Below are positions 45,414-54,170 of a stretch of DNA of 64,000 nt, piece after piece. Within the stretch, counting starts at the first letter, position 1; each line of letters begins with the position of its first letter. Source of the stretch: Paenibacillus sp. NFR01 (GTDB taxonomy: Bacteria > Bacillota > Bacilli > Paenibacillales > Paenibacillaceae). Made by a program: the position numbers and the translations under genes. The notes beneath the pieces are model-generated. The model had not been told where the DNA came from. It saw only the letters and a list, made by a program, of their open reading frames with translations, and did not search any database. The stretch covers positions 1 to 64,000 of the forward strand of contig NZ_FOIK01000008.1 in the NCBI RefSeq assembly GCF_900111565.1, given 5' to 3'.

Positions 45414-46634
45414 ATGCTGTATGTATACGGTCCGCTGCTGCCCATACGCATTCTTGAAGAAATCGAAGTCTGGAAGGCCAGGGAAACGGAACATAGCGTG
45501 ACCCTGAAATCCTTGTCGCCGCCGCTGGAGGAGCGTTACATCCGGCTCCTCGACGACTGGACCGCCGTCTTCGCGGCGACGGGGCAGGCGGCCCGCGAGC
45601 TGCTGGACGCCTCGTTCGCGACGGACGGCAACGGCGTGGCCGTGCATCCGGCCGAGACGGAGCTGCTCCTGCAGACCGCTTGCGCGCAGTCGCAGGAATT
45701 CGTCCGCCAGCTGCAGGCGCTGGCGGACACCCGCTCGGCGGCGGGCGGCGAGCCGCAGGCGGCGGAATTGTTCCGCCGCCTGATCCAAGGCTCGCAGGGC
45801 TATCTCGCCGCGCTGGGCGAGCTCGGCACGCCGGGCCGGTTGACCGGCTGGGCGGCCTCCATGGTGCCGCTGGCGCAGCCGGTGCCGGCGTTTGCCGCGG
45901 GGCAGCCGCCGGGCACGGCATTCGCTGCCCCGCCGGCGGCAGAAGCACAGCAGCGGCTGGAAGCGCCGCGGGCGGAGCCGCAGACCGCGGAGTCGCGCGA
46001 GCCCGCCGCCGTGCCGATCGGCGGGCATACGCTGCCGCCGCTGCCGTACGCCTACAATGCCCTTGAGCCGTACATCGACGAAAAAACCATGAAGATCCAT
46101 CACGACAAACATCATAAGAGCTACGTTGACGGCCTGAACACGGCGGAGCTGAAGCTGGCCGCCGCCCGCAAAAGCGGCGACTTCGACCTCGTCAAACACT
46201 GGGAGCGGGAGCTGGCGTTCAACGGAGCGGGGCATTATCTGCACACGATCTTCTGGAACGTAATGTCGCCCCATGGCGGGGGACGGCCGACCGGGGCGCT
46301 GATGGACGCTATTGAAAGCAGCTTCGGGAGTTACGACGCCTTTAAGGCGCAGTTCTCCGAAGCGGCAAACAAGGTAGAGGGCGGCGGTTGGGCGATTCTT
46401 GTCTGGAGCCCGCGCAGCCGCAGGCTGGAAATTCTGACGGCGGAGAAACATCAGGACCTGTCGCAATGGGATGTCGTCCCGCTGCTGCCCCTCGACGTCT
46501 GGGAGCATGCCTACTATTTGAAGCACCAGAACAATCGGGCCGACTATATCAAGGACTGGTGGAAGGTCGTAAATTGGCCTTACGTCTCCCAGCGTTATGA
46601 GTCGGCGCGCAAGCTGGTATGGGAGCCTTATTGA
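45414..46634 (+). CDS. Superoxide dismutase (Fe/Mn family) with a ~200-residue N-terminal extension
   Basis: A 406-residue protein, twice the size of a normal SOD. Residues ~1-125 are predicted helical with an EIEVWKARETEHS stretch resembling helical-bundle (DUF2935-like) proteins. Residues ~140-205 form an Ala/Pro-rich linker. Residues ~206-406 are a complete SOD: first metal His in KIHHDKHHKSYV, second in GHYLHTIFW, then DVWEHAYYLKH. It is related in plan to Bacillus SodF but longer. No signal peptide. ATG 45414 follows GGGAGG; a TTG 6 nt upstream is possible. A conventional sodA lies 4 kb downstream. The linker is very GC rich. Confidence 0.88.
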   Translation: MLYVYGPLLPIRILEEIEVWKARETEHSVTLKSLSPPLEERYIRLLDDWTAVFAATGQAARELLDASFATDGNGVAVHPAETELLLQTACAQSQEFVRQLQALADTRSAAGGEPQAAELFRRLIQGSQGYLAALGELGTPGRLTGWAASMVPLAQPVPAFAAGQPPGTAFAAPPAAEAQQRLEAPRAEPQTAESREPAAVPIGGHTLPPLPYAYNALEPYIDEKTMKIHHDKHHKSYVDGLNTAELKLAAARKSGDFDLVKHWERELAFNGAGHYLHTIFWNVMSPHGGGRPTGALMDAIESSFGSYDAFKAQFSEAANKVEGGGWAILVWSPRSRRLEILTAEKHQDLSQWDVVPLLPLDVWEHAYYLKHQNNRADYIKDWWKVVNWPYVSQRYESARKLVWEPY

Positions 46635-46674
46635 CGGGGGCGCTGCAGCTGACGGCTTGATCTGCTGACATGTT

Positions 46675-46716
46675 AAAGAGCCTGCCCGGGGCAAATGCCC
46701 GGGCAGGCTCTTGTTT
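46675..46716. terminator. Bidirectional terminator between the SOD fusion gene and folE
   Basis: AGAGCCTGCCCGGG (46677-46690) and CCCGGGCAGGCTCT (46698-46711) form a 14-bp stem, with TTGTTT on the right and AAAG on the left. Confidence 0.92.
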
Positions 46717-46731
46717 ATTCAGCCAAACGGT

Positions 46732-47328
46732 TCAGGATTGTCGGATCAGCGCCAGGAACTCTGCGCGCGCCGCCGCATCCTCGCGGAACTTGCCCCGCGC
46801 TGCGGTGGTCACGGTTTTGCTGCCCGGCTTCTTGACGCCGCGGGCGCACATGCACAGATGCTCGCCTTCCACCACGACCATGACGCCGTGCGGGCTGAGC
46901 ACCTCCATCATGACGTCCGCAATCTGCGTCGTAATCCGCTCCTGCACCTGCAGGCGGCGGCTTACCGCTTCCACGAGCCGTGCCAGCTTGCTGAGGCCGG
47001 CAATCCGGCCGCTTGGTATATAGCCGATATGCGCTTTTCCGAAGAAAGGAGCCATGTGATGCTCGCATTGGCTGTAATAGACGATATCCTTTACGATAAC
47101 CAGCTCTTCGTGGGATTCGTCAAAAGTCACGCCGAGCGCATCGCGGGGATCAATCGAATATCCCCCGAAAATCTCCTCGTACATCCGCGTGACCCGTGCC
47201 GGCGTCTCAAGCAGCCCTTCGCGGCCGGGCTCCTCGCCGATCAGCTCCAGAATCTTCTCGATATGGTATTCAATCTGCTCGCGGTTGTTCGCCACATTAT
47301 GGTTAACGTACTCTTTGATACCCCCCAT
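46732..47328 (-). CDS. folE: GTP cyclohydrolase I
   Basis: A 198-residue enzyme opening GTP to dihydroneopterin triphosphate, the first step of folate (and queuosine precursor) synthesis. Zn ligands: Cys in YSQCEHHMAPF plus His, and Cys in HLCMCARG. Substrate motifs GYIPSGRIAGLSKLARLV and RLQVQERIT are intact. ATG preceded by AGGGGGAGG. It is not in a folate operon here; queG of the queuosine pathway is nearby on the same strand. Confidence 0.97.
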   Translation of the reverse strand: MGGIKEYVNHNVANNREQIEYHIEKILELIGEEPGREGLLETPARVTRMYEEIFGGYSIDPRDALGVTFDESHEELVIVKDIVYYSQCEHHMAPFFGKAHIGYIPSGRIAGLSKLARLVEAVSRRLQVQERITTQIADVMMEVLSPHGVMVVVEGEHLCMCARGVKKPGSKTVTTAARGKFREDAAARAEFLALIRQS

Positions 47329-47396
47329 GAAACCTCCCCCTTTCGCGCCATTCTCTCTGTATTTGCCATGCCCGGCCCGTTCTGTTCGGCCGGATG

Positions 47397-47645
47397 TTAT
47401 TTTTTGCGGCTGCCTTTATTCGCTGCAGGCGCGCGTCCCGGCGCGTTGCCGCCGTTCTTCATCATCTGCTGGGCGCGCTGCATTTGCTTGCCGTTCAAAT
47501 TATACCCCATTTGCTTCGCCACTTTTTGCAGCATGTCCGGATCGTTTTGCATCTTGGTCATTTGTCTGCGCAGATAATAAACGCCGATAAAGAACCCGCC
47601 GAGCAAGCCGATGACCAGTGTAATAATAGGCCACACATAGTTCAT
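47397..47645 (-). CDS. yneF: YneF-family small membrane protein (UPF0154)
   Basis: An 82-residue protein with one N-terminal membrane helix (MNYVWPIITLVIGLLGGFF), a basic stop (YYLRRQM) and the family segment NDPDMLQKVAKQMGYNLNGKQ. Function in bacilli is unknown. The ATG at 47645 has AAAGGGAG 8 nt upstream; the frame continues to 47696 but is not needed. Confidence 0.9.
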   Translation of the reverse strand: MNYVWPIITLVIGLLGGFFIGVYYLRRQMTKMQNDPDMLQKVAKQMGYNLNGKQMQRAQQMMKNGGNAPGRAPAANKGSRKK

Positions 47646-47760
47646 TTGAAATCTCCCTTTGCACTTCATAATATGCAGCGCCCGGCTTACGGGCATGCGT
47701 TTCTATCATATCATTTCAAGTTCTGGACAGCAATTGGCAAAGCCAGCCTCCGCGGGGCTT

Positions 47761-48918
47761 TCAGCCTTCGGCCTGCGCCGTTTCCCGCAGCTTCTCCTGT
47801 GCCCGGCGCAGCATTCCAAGCACCTCTTCGTCCTGTTCGCGCGCCAGCGCCTGCTCCACCGCAGCGAGCGCTTCTTCTCCGCCGATCCGGCTCAGCGCCC
47901 AGGCGGCCGTGCCGCGCATTTCCGGGCGCGGCTCCGCCAGAACGATCTCCGTCAGCTTCGGCACGGCAGCGGCTTCCTTGAAATTGCCGAGCGCGATAAT
48001 GGCGTTGCGCTGAATCGGCTTTTTACCGCGCCAGGCCGCCGAGCTGATGCCGAATTTCTCCTTGAACTCGCGGTTGCTGATCGATAGAATCGGCAGCAGC
48101 AGCGGCTTCACCACTTCGGAATCCGGCAGCAGCTCCGGCCGGTGATTCCAGTTCTTGCCCCGGTTATGCGGGCAGACGATCTGGCAGGTATCGCAGCCGT
48201 ACAGGCGGTTGCCGATTTTGGTCATGTACTCTTCGCTGAGAAAACCCTTTGTCTGGGTCAGATACGAGATGCATGCCTGCGCGTTCAGCTGGCCGGGACC
48301 GACCAGCGCTCCCGTCGGACAGGCGTCGATACACTTGGTACAGTCCCCGCAGCCTTCGGTGACCGGCACATCCGGCGGGAACGGAATATTGGTCACCATC
48401 TCGCCGAGATAGATCCAGGAACCCCATTTCGGCGAAATGATCGCACAGTTTTTGCCGCTGAAGCCGATACCGGCCCGCTCGGCGACCGCCCGGTCCGACA
48501 GCACGCCGGTATCGACCATGCTTTCCATGACGGCATCCGGAACCCGCTCACGGATAAACGCCTCAAGCTTTCCCAGCGCCTCGCGCAGCACCTGGTGATA
48601 ATCCCGGCCCCAGGAGGCGCGGGCCAGAATCCCCCGGCGCTCGCCGGGCTCCGATTTTGGCGGATTGTCCATTTTGGAGGGATAGGCCACCGCAATCGCC
48701 AGTATGGACATCGGCTCTCCGCCCTGCAAAGCCGGAACAGTCCGCTTATCCAGATCCGGTTCCTCAAAACCGGATTCATAGCCTTTTCTCCGATGCTCTT
48801 CCAAGACGGTACGCAAATATAAAAAGGGCTCCGCGGTCGCAAACCCGATATCGTCGATACCGAGCTCCGGTGCGGCAGCCTTGATTTCTTCCTTCAGGGT
48901 AGACCAGTTGTTGTTCAT
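47761..48918 (-). CDS. queG: Epoxyqueuosine reductase
   Basis: A 385-residue iron-sulfur, cobalamin-dependent enzyme that reduces epoxyqueuosine in tRNA to queuosine. Two [4Fe-4S] sites: CGDCTKCIDACP and CDTCQIVCPHN. Conserved substrate motif AVAYPSKM and DTGVLSDRAVAERAGIGF-GKN. The C-terminus (~310-375) carries HEAT-like repeats typical of the Bacillus form. Probably co-transcribed with lepB (14 bp apart). Confidence 0.96.
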   Translation of the reverse strand: MNNNWSTLKEEIKAAAPELGIDDIGFATAEPFLYLRTVLEEHRRKGYESGFEEPDLDKRTVPALQGGEPMSILAIAVAYPSKMDNPPKSEPGERRGILARASWGRDYHQVLREALGKLEAFIRERVPDAVMESMVDTGVLSDRAVAERAGIGFSGKNCAIISPKWGSWIYLGEMVTNIPFPPDVPVTEGCGDCTKCIDACPTGALVGPGQLNAQACISYLTQTKGFLSEEYMTKIGNRLYGCDTCQIVCPHNRGKNWNHRPELLPDSEVVKPLLLPILSISNREFKEKFGISSAAWRGKKPIQRNAIIALGNFKEAAAVPKLTEIVLAEPRPEMRGTAAWALSRIGGEEALAAVEQALAREQDEEVLGMLRRAQEKLRETAQAEG

Positions 48919-48932
48919 TGTTGTTCTCCTTG

Positions 48933-49550
48933 CTAAAGCGCGTTAAACTTGCTGAACGGCCACCAGATATAGGCAGCCTTGCCGATAATCATCTTCTTGG
49001 ATACGGTGCCGAAATAACGGCTGTCCTTGCTGGCTCCCGCGTGCCGGTTGTCGCCCATGACGAAATAATTGCCCTGCTCCACCGTCACCGCGGCAAAATC
49101 CGGGTCCTGAATTTCCGTATCGATATAAGGCTCCTCGGCTTGCACGCCGTTGACATACAGCTTATGGTCTTTGACCTCGACGATATCGCCGGGCAGGCCG
49201 ACAACGCGTTTGACCAGATATTCCTTGCGGTCGGGCCCTGTGCTGGGATCATGCAGCACGACGACATCCCCGCGCTTCGGCGGACCGAAGCTGAGGGCGA
49301 TCCGGTTGACGATCAGCTTTTCCCCTTGATACAAAGTAGGCTGCATCGACTGCCCGACCACCGTCGAAACATTCAGCACATAAATATTAAACAGCGTCAT
49401 GAGTCCGAACACGATGACGGCCACAATGCCCCAGTCCCGAAACTCTTTGAGCCAACGCTTCCGGTAGGCGACCCTTCCGCCGCGGTGCGTCACGGATCTG
49501 TATCTCTGTTTGCGGCTGCGCGCCCACTCTTCCTCAAGCCTCCGGTTCAC
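48933..49550 (-). CDS. lepB: Signal peptidase I
   Basis: A 205-residue type I signal peptidase with a long basic cytoplasmic N-terminus, one membrane helix (~40-60), catalytic Ser68 in GQSMQPTL and Lys114 in LVKRVVGLPGD, plus the GDNRHAGASKDSR box. It cleaves signal peptides of exported proteins outside the membrane. The start is GTG after GGGGTG. Sits just upstream of queG on the same strand. Confidence 0.96.
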   Translation of the reverse strand: MNRRLEEEWARSRKQRYRSVTHRGGRVAYRKRWLKEFRDWGIVAVIVFGLMTLFNIYVLNVSTVVGQSMQPTLYQGEKLIVNRIALSFGPPKRGDVVVLHDPSTGPDRKEYLVKRVVGLPGDIVEVKDHKLYVNGVQAEEPYIDTEIQDPDFAAVTVEQGNYFVMGDNRHAGASKDSRYFGTVSKKMIIGKAAYIWWPFSKFNAL

Positions 49551-49722
49551 CTGCTGTCACCCCATGACGTTCTGAATAGAATCTCTCTTTAAGAATAGAA
49601 AAGCATATCTCCCTCCCATTTGCAACAATCCATGGAGGTGATATGCCTTAGTATAGTGTAACAACGGTTATTTGGCTCTCTGTTAAATGTTTCCGCTTTC
49701 GCAAACGCTTTAAAAATGAGGA

Positions 49723-50142
49723 TTAACCAACGATGCTAAGCTTGCGTACCGACTTGAATACTTGGTTCTCGTTGTAGCCAAGCGCTTCGTACAGCGGTAA
49801 TGCAAAGGAGTTGTGCTCGTCGACGGCAACGAAAATCCCGCTGACCTTACGGGCCTGAAAACGATGCTCCATCGCAGCCACCAGACTTTTGCCTACGCCC
49901 TGTCTGCGGAAATCGGGATGGACGGCAATGCGGAAATAACATCCGTGATTCTTCTCAATCGTACCAATCAACGCACCAACAATTTCATCTTCATGCTCTG
50001 CAACGACAATGAGATCCGAGTCCCAGGAAAGCTGCCTGGAGAACGGCTCCATAGTGCTTTCGTAGCATTCTTCCGACAAGGCGATCTGCAGCAGTTCAGT
50101 TACAGGGGTAACGTCGCTTAATTGAAAGGAACGAACGTGCAT
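49723..50142 (-). CDS. GNAT-family N-acetyltransferase
   Basis: A 139-residue GCN5-related acetyltransferase. Motif A (VHPDFRRQGVGKSLVAAME) binds acetyl-CoA and motif B (FALPLYEALGYNEN) follows. Resembles the RimI-like subgroup but the acceptor substrate cannot be told. ATG 50142 follows AAAGGGAG. Monocistronic. Confidence 0.9.
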   Translation of the reverse strand: MHVRSFQLSDVTPVTELLQIALSEECYESTMEPFSRQLSWDSDLIVVAEHEDEIVGALIGTIEKNHGCYFRIAVHPDFRRQGVGKSLVAAMEHRFQARKVSGIFVAVDEHNSFALPLYEALGYNENQVFKSVRKLSIVG

Positions 50143-50293
50143 TCTTTAAATCTCCCTTTTCTATGGCTTGAATTTTACAAAAAGAAGGAGTTCCCATAAC
50201 AGTATAGCGAGGAAAAAAGCATCAAAAACCGAGAAATACCTGCTTTTAAGACTATTAAAGCATACTTTTCTAGGGATATCATCACATTTCTTG

Positions 50294-50321
50294 TGAAAGC
50301 GCTTGATATAAAGCGTTTACA
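50294..50321. promoter_or_regulatory. Two cre-like half-matched sites upstream of sodA
   Basis: TGAAAGCGCTT (50294-50304) and, on the minus strand, TGTAAACGCTTTAT (50308-50321) lie back to back. The second matches 12 of 14 positions of the Bacillus CcpA cre consensus TGWAANCGNTNWCA. The remainder of 50143-50585 is AT-rich and has no ORF; a firm sodA promoter could not be picked. Confidence 0.45.
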
Positions 50322-50585
50322 TTATTAAAACTTCCACAAAATCTTAATATAAGGAATAAAAGTTACAGGATGTGGAAGAGGTGCCACTGGAGTGGATTTT
50401 TACATCACGTTTACAAAAGCAAAGTTTCGCTTTTTCGCATTTGCACTTTACATACGTTAATGTTTGTTTAATGTTGCATTATTGTTCCAGTTGCGGTTTA
50501 ATAATAGTAGTATCTTATCAGGTACATAACCGATAGGACACATCGGGTATCGCATGAAACCAATAAACTCAGGAGGGATTTTTCC

Positions 50586-51194
50586 ATGGCATTTCAATTA
50601 CCGGCACTTCCTTATCCGAACAATGCACTTGAACCGCACATCGACGCTCTGACGATGGAAATTCACCATGACAGACACCACAATACGTATGTGACGAATC
50701 TGAACGCCGCACTGGAAAAGGCACCCGAATTGCAAAGCAAAAGCATCGAAGAGCTTCTTAGCGACCTGAACGCCGTACCTGAAGCGATCCGTACCGCTGT
50801 CCGCAACAATGGCGGCGGCCATGCCAACCACACGCTGTTCTGGGAAGTTATCGGCCCTAACGGCGGCGGCGCACCGACAGGCGCACTGGCTGCGGCAATC
50901 GACAGCGAGCTGGGCGGCTTTGATAAATTTAAAGAAGATTTCGCGGCTGCGGCAACAACCCGTTTCGGCAGCGGCTGGGCTTGGCTCTCGGTCAAAGACG
51001 GCAAACTGGCTATCTCCAGCACGCCTAACCAGGACAGCCCGATCAGCGAAGGCGCAACTCCGCTCCTCGGCCTCGACGTTTGGGAGCATGCGTACTACCT
51101 GAACTACCAAAACAAACGCCCGGACTACATCAAGGCGTTCTGGAACGTAGTTAACTGGGAAGAAGTCGGCAAACGCTACGAAAGCGCGAAATAA
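50586..51194 (+). CDS. sodA: Superoxide dismutase (Mn/Fe)
   Basis: A 202-residue SOD of normal length. Metal ligands: His in MEIHHDRHH, His in GGGHANHTLFW, Asp and His in DVWEHAYYLNYQ. Converts superoxide to peroxide and oxygen in the cytoplasm. The GG(G)H context and QDSP loop fit the Mn type. ATG preceded by AGGAGGG. Strong perfect-palindrome terminator behind. Confidence 0.97.
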   Translation: MAFQLPALPYPNNALEPHIDALTMEIHHDRHHNTYVTNLNAALEKAPELQSKSIEELLSDLNAVPEAIRTAVRNNGGGHANHTLFWEVIGPNGGGAPTGALAAAIDSELGGFDKFKEDFAAAATTRFGSGWAWLSVKDGKLAISSTPNQDSPISEGATPLLGLDVWEHAYYLNYQNKRPDYIKAFWNVVNWEEVGKRYESAK

Positions 51195-51252
51195 CCAGCT
51201 GCGGCATTTAGCCGCAGGCGGTCCGGCGATCGACAAGCCGGTTACCGAATTG

Positions 51253-51294
51253 AAAAAGCTGCATTATCCCGTACGGGATAATGCAGCTTTTTTT
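51253..51294. terminator. Terminator after sodA
   Basis: Perfect inverted repeat AAAAAGCTGCATTATCCC with its complement around GTAC, followed by TTTT; the symmetric A/T flanks make it usable in both directions. Confidence 0.95.
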
Positions 51295-51439
51295 GCGTTA
51301 GAGGCTGGAGTGCAGCCGATTGCACCGGGAATATCACACCCCGCTTCGGCCGGCCAGGGGTTCCCTCGCAAAACCCGATGCGCAGCGTGGAGAGCGGAAT
51401 GCAGAGAAAGTGAAAGCCTGATCCGCAGAGCCCGACCGC

Positions 51440-52660
51440 CTACTCGCCTGCTTCGCGTTCGGCGAAGTACTGGTTGAGCAGCTTGAGGAATACGTTCGGA
51501 AACGCGTAGTTCGCCATATCCCCGCGGGTGATCCAGCGCACGGCCCCGTGGTCTTCCGGGGCCGCCGCGCCATCCATGAAGCGCTCGGCCGCGGGGTATC
51601 CGGCCCGCGCTTCAGCCGCTCCCGGCACCGCCGGAGCGGCCTCCTCCCTGCAGGCGTACACCTGCAGGGTCCAGACCAGATGGCTGAACGTATGCTCGGC
51701 AGCCATCCAGTGCTTCTCCGGCCGGGCGAAGATCCCGGCCTGCAGCAGAGACCGGCGCAGCCGGTCCAGCGCCGCCGCTTCCGCAGGCGGCGCGCCGGTT
51801 TCGGCGTCGTCCTCCGCGGGAACCGGCCAGTGCGGCAGCTCCCACATGCGGGCAAGGAGCCCGCTGGACGGCCGCTGCCGGATGAGCACCCGGCCCGCGT
51901 GCTCGCCGCGGCCCTCCACCAGCGCCGCCAGCCGCAGCTCCGGCCGCGGCGGCTTCGCTTTGGTCTTGACGGGCAGCGAGGTTTCGCAGCCCGCGATCCG
52001 CGCAGCGCAGTGCTCCATCACCGGACACGTGAGGCAGTGCGGCGATTTCGGTGTGCATACCAGCGCGCCCAGCTCCATCAGCGCCTGATTGAAATGGGAG
52101 GCTTCTCCCTCCGGGATCAGCTCGGCCGCCAGGCGCTCCATCTTGATGCGGGTAGGTCCCTTCGCGATATCGTCTTCGATCCGAAAATAGCGTGAAAGCA
52201 CCCGCATCACATTGCCGTCGACCGCCGGCTCCGGCCGATTGAAGGCAATGCTGAGAATCGCTCCTGCGGTATAGGGTCCGACGCCCTTCAGGGCGAACAC
52301 CGCCTCCCGGTCATTCGGCACTTGCCCGCCGAAATGCTCCTTTACATGCTTCGCCGCGTGCTGGAGATTACGGGCACGCGAATAGTAGCCGAGCCCCTCC
52401 CAGCACTTCAGCACGTCTTCCTCCGGCGCGTCGGCCAACGCTTCTATGGTAGGAAACCGCTTAATGAACCGGTTAAAGTACGGAATGACCGTATCCACCC
52501 GCGTCTGCTGCAGCATAATTTCCGAAATCCAGATATAATACGGATTGCGGTGGCGGCGCCACGGCAAGTCCCGTTTCTGCCGCTTGTACCACTCCAGCAG
52601 ATGGCGGCTGAAATAGGACTTCGCCTCTTGCTGATCTTCTTGATGTTCCTGCGTCGTCAT
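51440..52660 (-). CDS. mutY: A/G-specific adenine glycosylase
   Basis: A 406-residue base-excision enzyme removing A opposite 8-oxoG. HhH-GPD domain with catalytic Asp region (PAVDGNVMRVLSR), the [4Fe-4S] ligands C-X6-C-X2-C-X5-C in CTPKSPHCLTCPVMEHC, and a C-terminal NUDIX-like 8-oxoG recognition domain (~235-390). An Ala-rich insertion in that domain is GC rich. Directly downstream of acpS by 2 bp, so likely one transcript. Confidence 0.96.
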   Translation of the reverse strand: MTTQEHQEDQQEAKSYFSRHLLEWYKRQKRDLPWRRHRNPYYIWISEIMLQQTRVDTVIPYFNRFIKRFPTIEALADAPEEDVLKCWEGLGYYSRARNLQHAAKHVKEHFGGQVPNDREAVFALKGVGPYTAGAILSIAFNRPEPAVDGNVMRVLSRYFRIEDDIAKGPTRIKMERLAAELIPEGEASHFNQALMELGALVCTPKSPHCLTCPVMEHCAARIAGCETSLPVKTKAKPPRPELRLAALVEGRGEHAGRVLIRQRPSSGLLARMWELPHWPVPAEDDAETGAPPAEAAALDRLRRSLLQAGIFARPEKHWMAAEHTFSHLVWTLQVYACREEAAPAVPGAAEARAGYPAAERFMDGAAAPEDHGAVRWITRGDMANYAFPNVFLKLLNQYFAEREAGE

Positions 52661-52662
52661 CC

Positions 52663-53073
52663 TTACACTCCTTTAAGTTCTGCGATACGCTCCACGACGG
52701 CAAACGCCGAAGCCAGCTCCCGGCCGTGCGTGATGGTGAGATGGACCGTGTATTCCCCATGCCTTAAGCCGAGACGTTCCCAGGCCTCCGGAGAAAGCGA
52801 GACGAGGGGTTTGCCCAGGGGGTCAGGCATGATCCCGATATCCTGAAAGCCGACCGTCTCCCCGATGCCGCAGCCCAGCGCCTTGACCACCGCCTCTTTG
52901 GCGGCAAACCGGCCGGCGATGAACTCCGCTTCCCTGCCTGCCTTTTCGTCCGCCAGTGCTTGCTCCTGCGGGGTAAGCACCCGCGCGGCAAACCGCTTCC
53001 CGGCATTCCTGTTCATTAAACCCGTAATCCGTGCAATTTCCAGCACATCATGGCCGATCCCGTAAATCACCAC
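52663..53073 (-). CDS. acpS: Holo-[acyl-carrier-protein] synthase
   Basis: A 136-residue group I phosphopantetheinyl transferase. Mg/CoA motifs: GIGHDVLEI near the N-terminus and RFAAKEAVVKALG. It attaches 4'-phosphopantetheine from CoA to ACP for fatty acid synthesis. The start is GTG with AAAGGAG 5 nt upstream. Pairing with mutY is by transcription, not function. Confidence 0.95.
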   Translation of the reverse strand: MVIYGIGHDVLEIARITGLMNRNAGKRFAARVLTPQEQALADEKAGREAEFIAGRFAAKEAVVKALGCGIGETVGFQDIGIMPDPLGKPLVSLSPEAWERLGLRHGEYTVHLTITHGRELASAFAVVERIAELKGV

Positions 53074-53252
53074 ACCCGCTCCTTTTGCCGCCGACTTTCC
53101 TTACACTTTTCTATGTCATCTATCCTGCCAATGAAATTAGTGGTATATTTTTCTTAGAATTGCAGTTCATTTCTTTCTGCTATCTTAAAAGAAAATGCCG
53201 CCGAAGTCCATTTCGGCGCTTTCAAATAGTCCGATGAGAGGGGAAGCACCCT

Positions 53253-54083
53253 ATGAGTCGTAATTTCCAATTGCCCGCCGGGGAGGATGCCGTGCTGCGC
53301 TGTTCGCATTTTCCCGCCCGGAGCAAAGCCAAAAGCTTGATCGTGATTGCCCACGGCTTCAAAGGCTTTAAAGATTGGGGAATGTTCCCCTATGCCGCCG
53401 CTGAACTGAGCGCAGAGCATGAGGTCATTACGTTTAATTTTTCCCATGCGGGGATCGGCGAAGATCTGCTAAATTTTACCGAACTCGAGAAATTCGCCCG
53501 CAACACCTACAGCCGGGAAATCCGCGATATGGAGATTCTGCTCTCTTACCTCAGCCAACATCCCAAATTCGGGGCGCTCCCGGTATTCCTGCTGGGACAC
53601 AGCCGCGGCGGGGGCGATTGCCTGCTCTACGCGCTGGAGCATCCGGGAGAAATTGCCGGTGTGATCTCCTGGAACGGCGTGACGAACCTTGATCTGTTTA
53701 ATGAAGGACAAAAGCGCGATATGCGCGAAAAAGGCCGCTCCCATGTCCTGAATGGCCGCACCGGACAGCAAATGCCGCTGGATGCCGTGCTGCTGGACGA
53801 TTTGGAGCGCCATGCGGCACGTTACAATCTGCTGGAACGGATGAAAGACGCGCATTTCCCTGTCATTCTGATTCAAGGCAGCGAAGACGGCGACCATCTG
53901 CGTCGCGGATCCGCACAATTGACGGCCCTCCGGCCCGACATTCCGTGGGTGCAAATTCCCGGCGGCAATCATACATTCGGTGCAAAACATCCTTTTGCCG
54001 GTACGACCCCCCAGCTGGAGGAAGCTCTCGAGCTTACGCTGCAATTTGTGGACCGGATACTCGCCGAATCGGCTGCCAGTTAA
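53253..54083 (+). CDS. Cytoplasmic alpha/beta hydrolase
   Basis: A 276-residue hydrolase. Oxyanion loop AHGFKGFKDWG, nucleophile elbow GHSRGGGD with Ser, Asp in QGSEDGDHL, His in GGNHTFGAKHPF. No signal or membrane segment. Resembles the esterase/peptidase-like dienelactone-hydrolase group; substrate unknown. ATG after GAGAGGGG. Confidence 0.92.
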   Translation: MSRNFQLPAGEDAVLRCSHFPARSKAKSLIVIAHGFKGFKDWGMFPYAAAELSAEHEVITFNFSHAGIGEDLLNFTELEKFARNTYSREIRDMEILLSYLSQHPKFGALPVFLLGHSRGGGDCLLYALEHPGEIAGVISWNGVTNLDLFNEGQKRDMREKGRSHVLNGRTGQQMPLDAVLLDDLERHAARYNLLERMKDAHFPVILIQGSEDGDHLRRGSAQLTALRPDIPWVQIPGGNHTFGAKHPFAGTTPQLEEALELTLQFVDRILAESAAS

Positions 54084-54099
54084 TCACGCCTGAATCACA

Positions 54100-54150
54100 A
54101 AACCGCCGTACCGCTGACAAACTCAGCCGGTTACGGCGGTTATTTTTTTT
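54100..54150. terminator. Bidirectional terminator between the hydrolase gene and nadE
   Basis: AACCGCCGTA...TACGGCGGTT outer stem with inner CGGCTGA/TCAGCCG-like arm, eight Ts on the right and AAAA on the left. Confidence 0.9.
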
Positions 54151-54170
54151 AACGAAGCAAGCACTTTTCT

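Noticed and set aside
45363..46694. 443-codon open frame on the minus strand
   Set aside because: Antisense to the SOD fusion gene and runs through two terminators; no domain.
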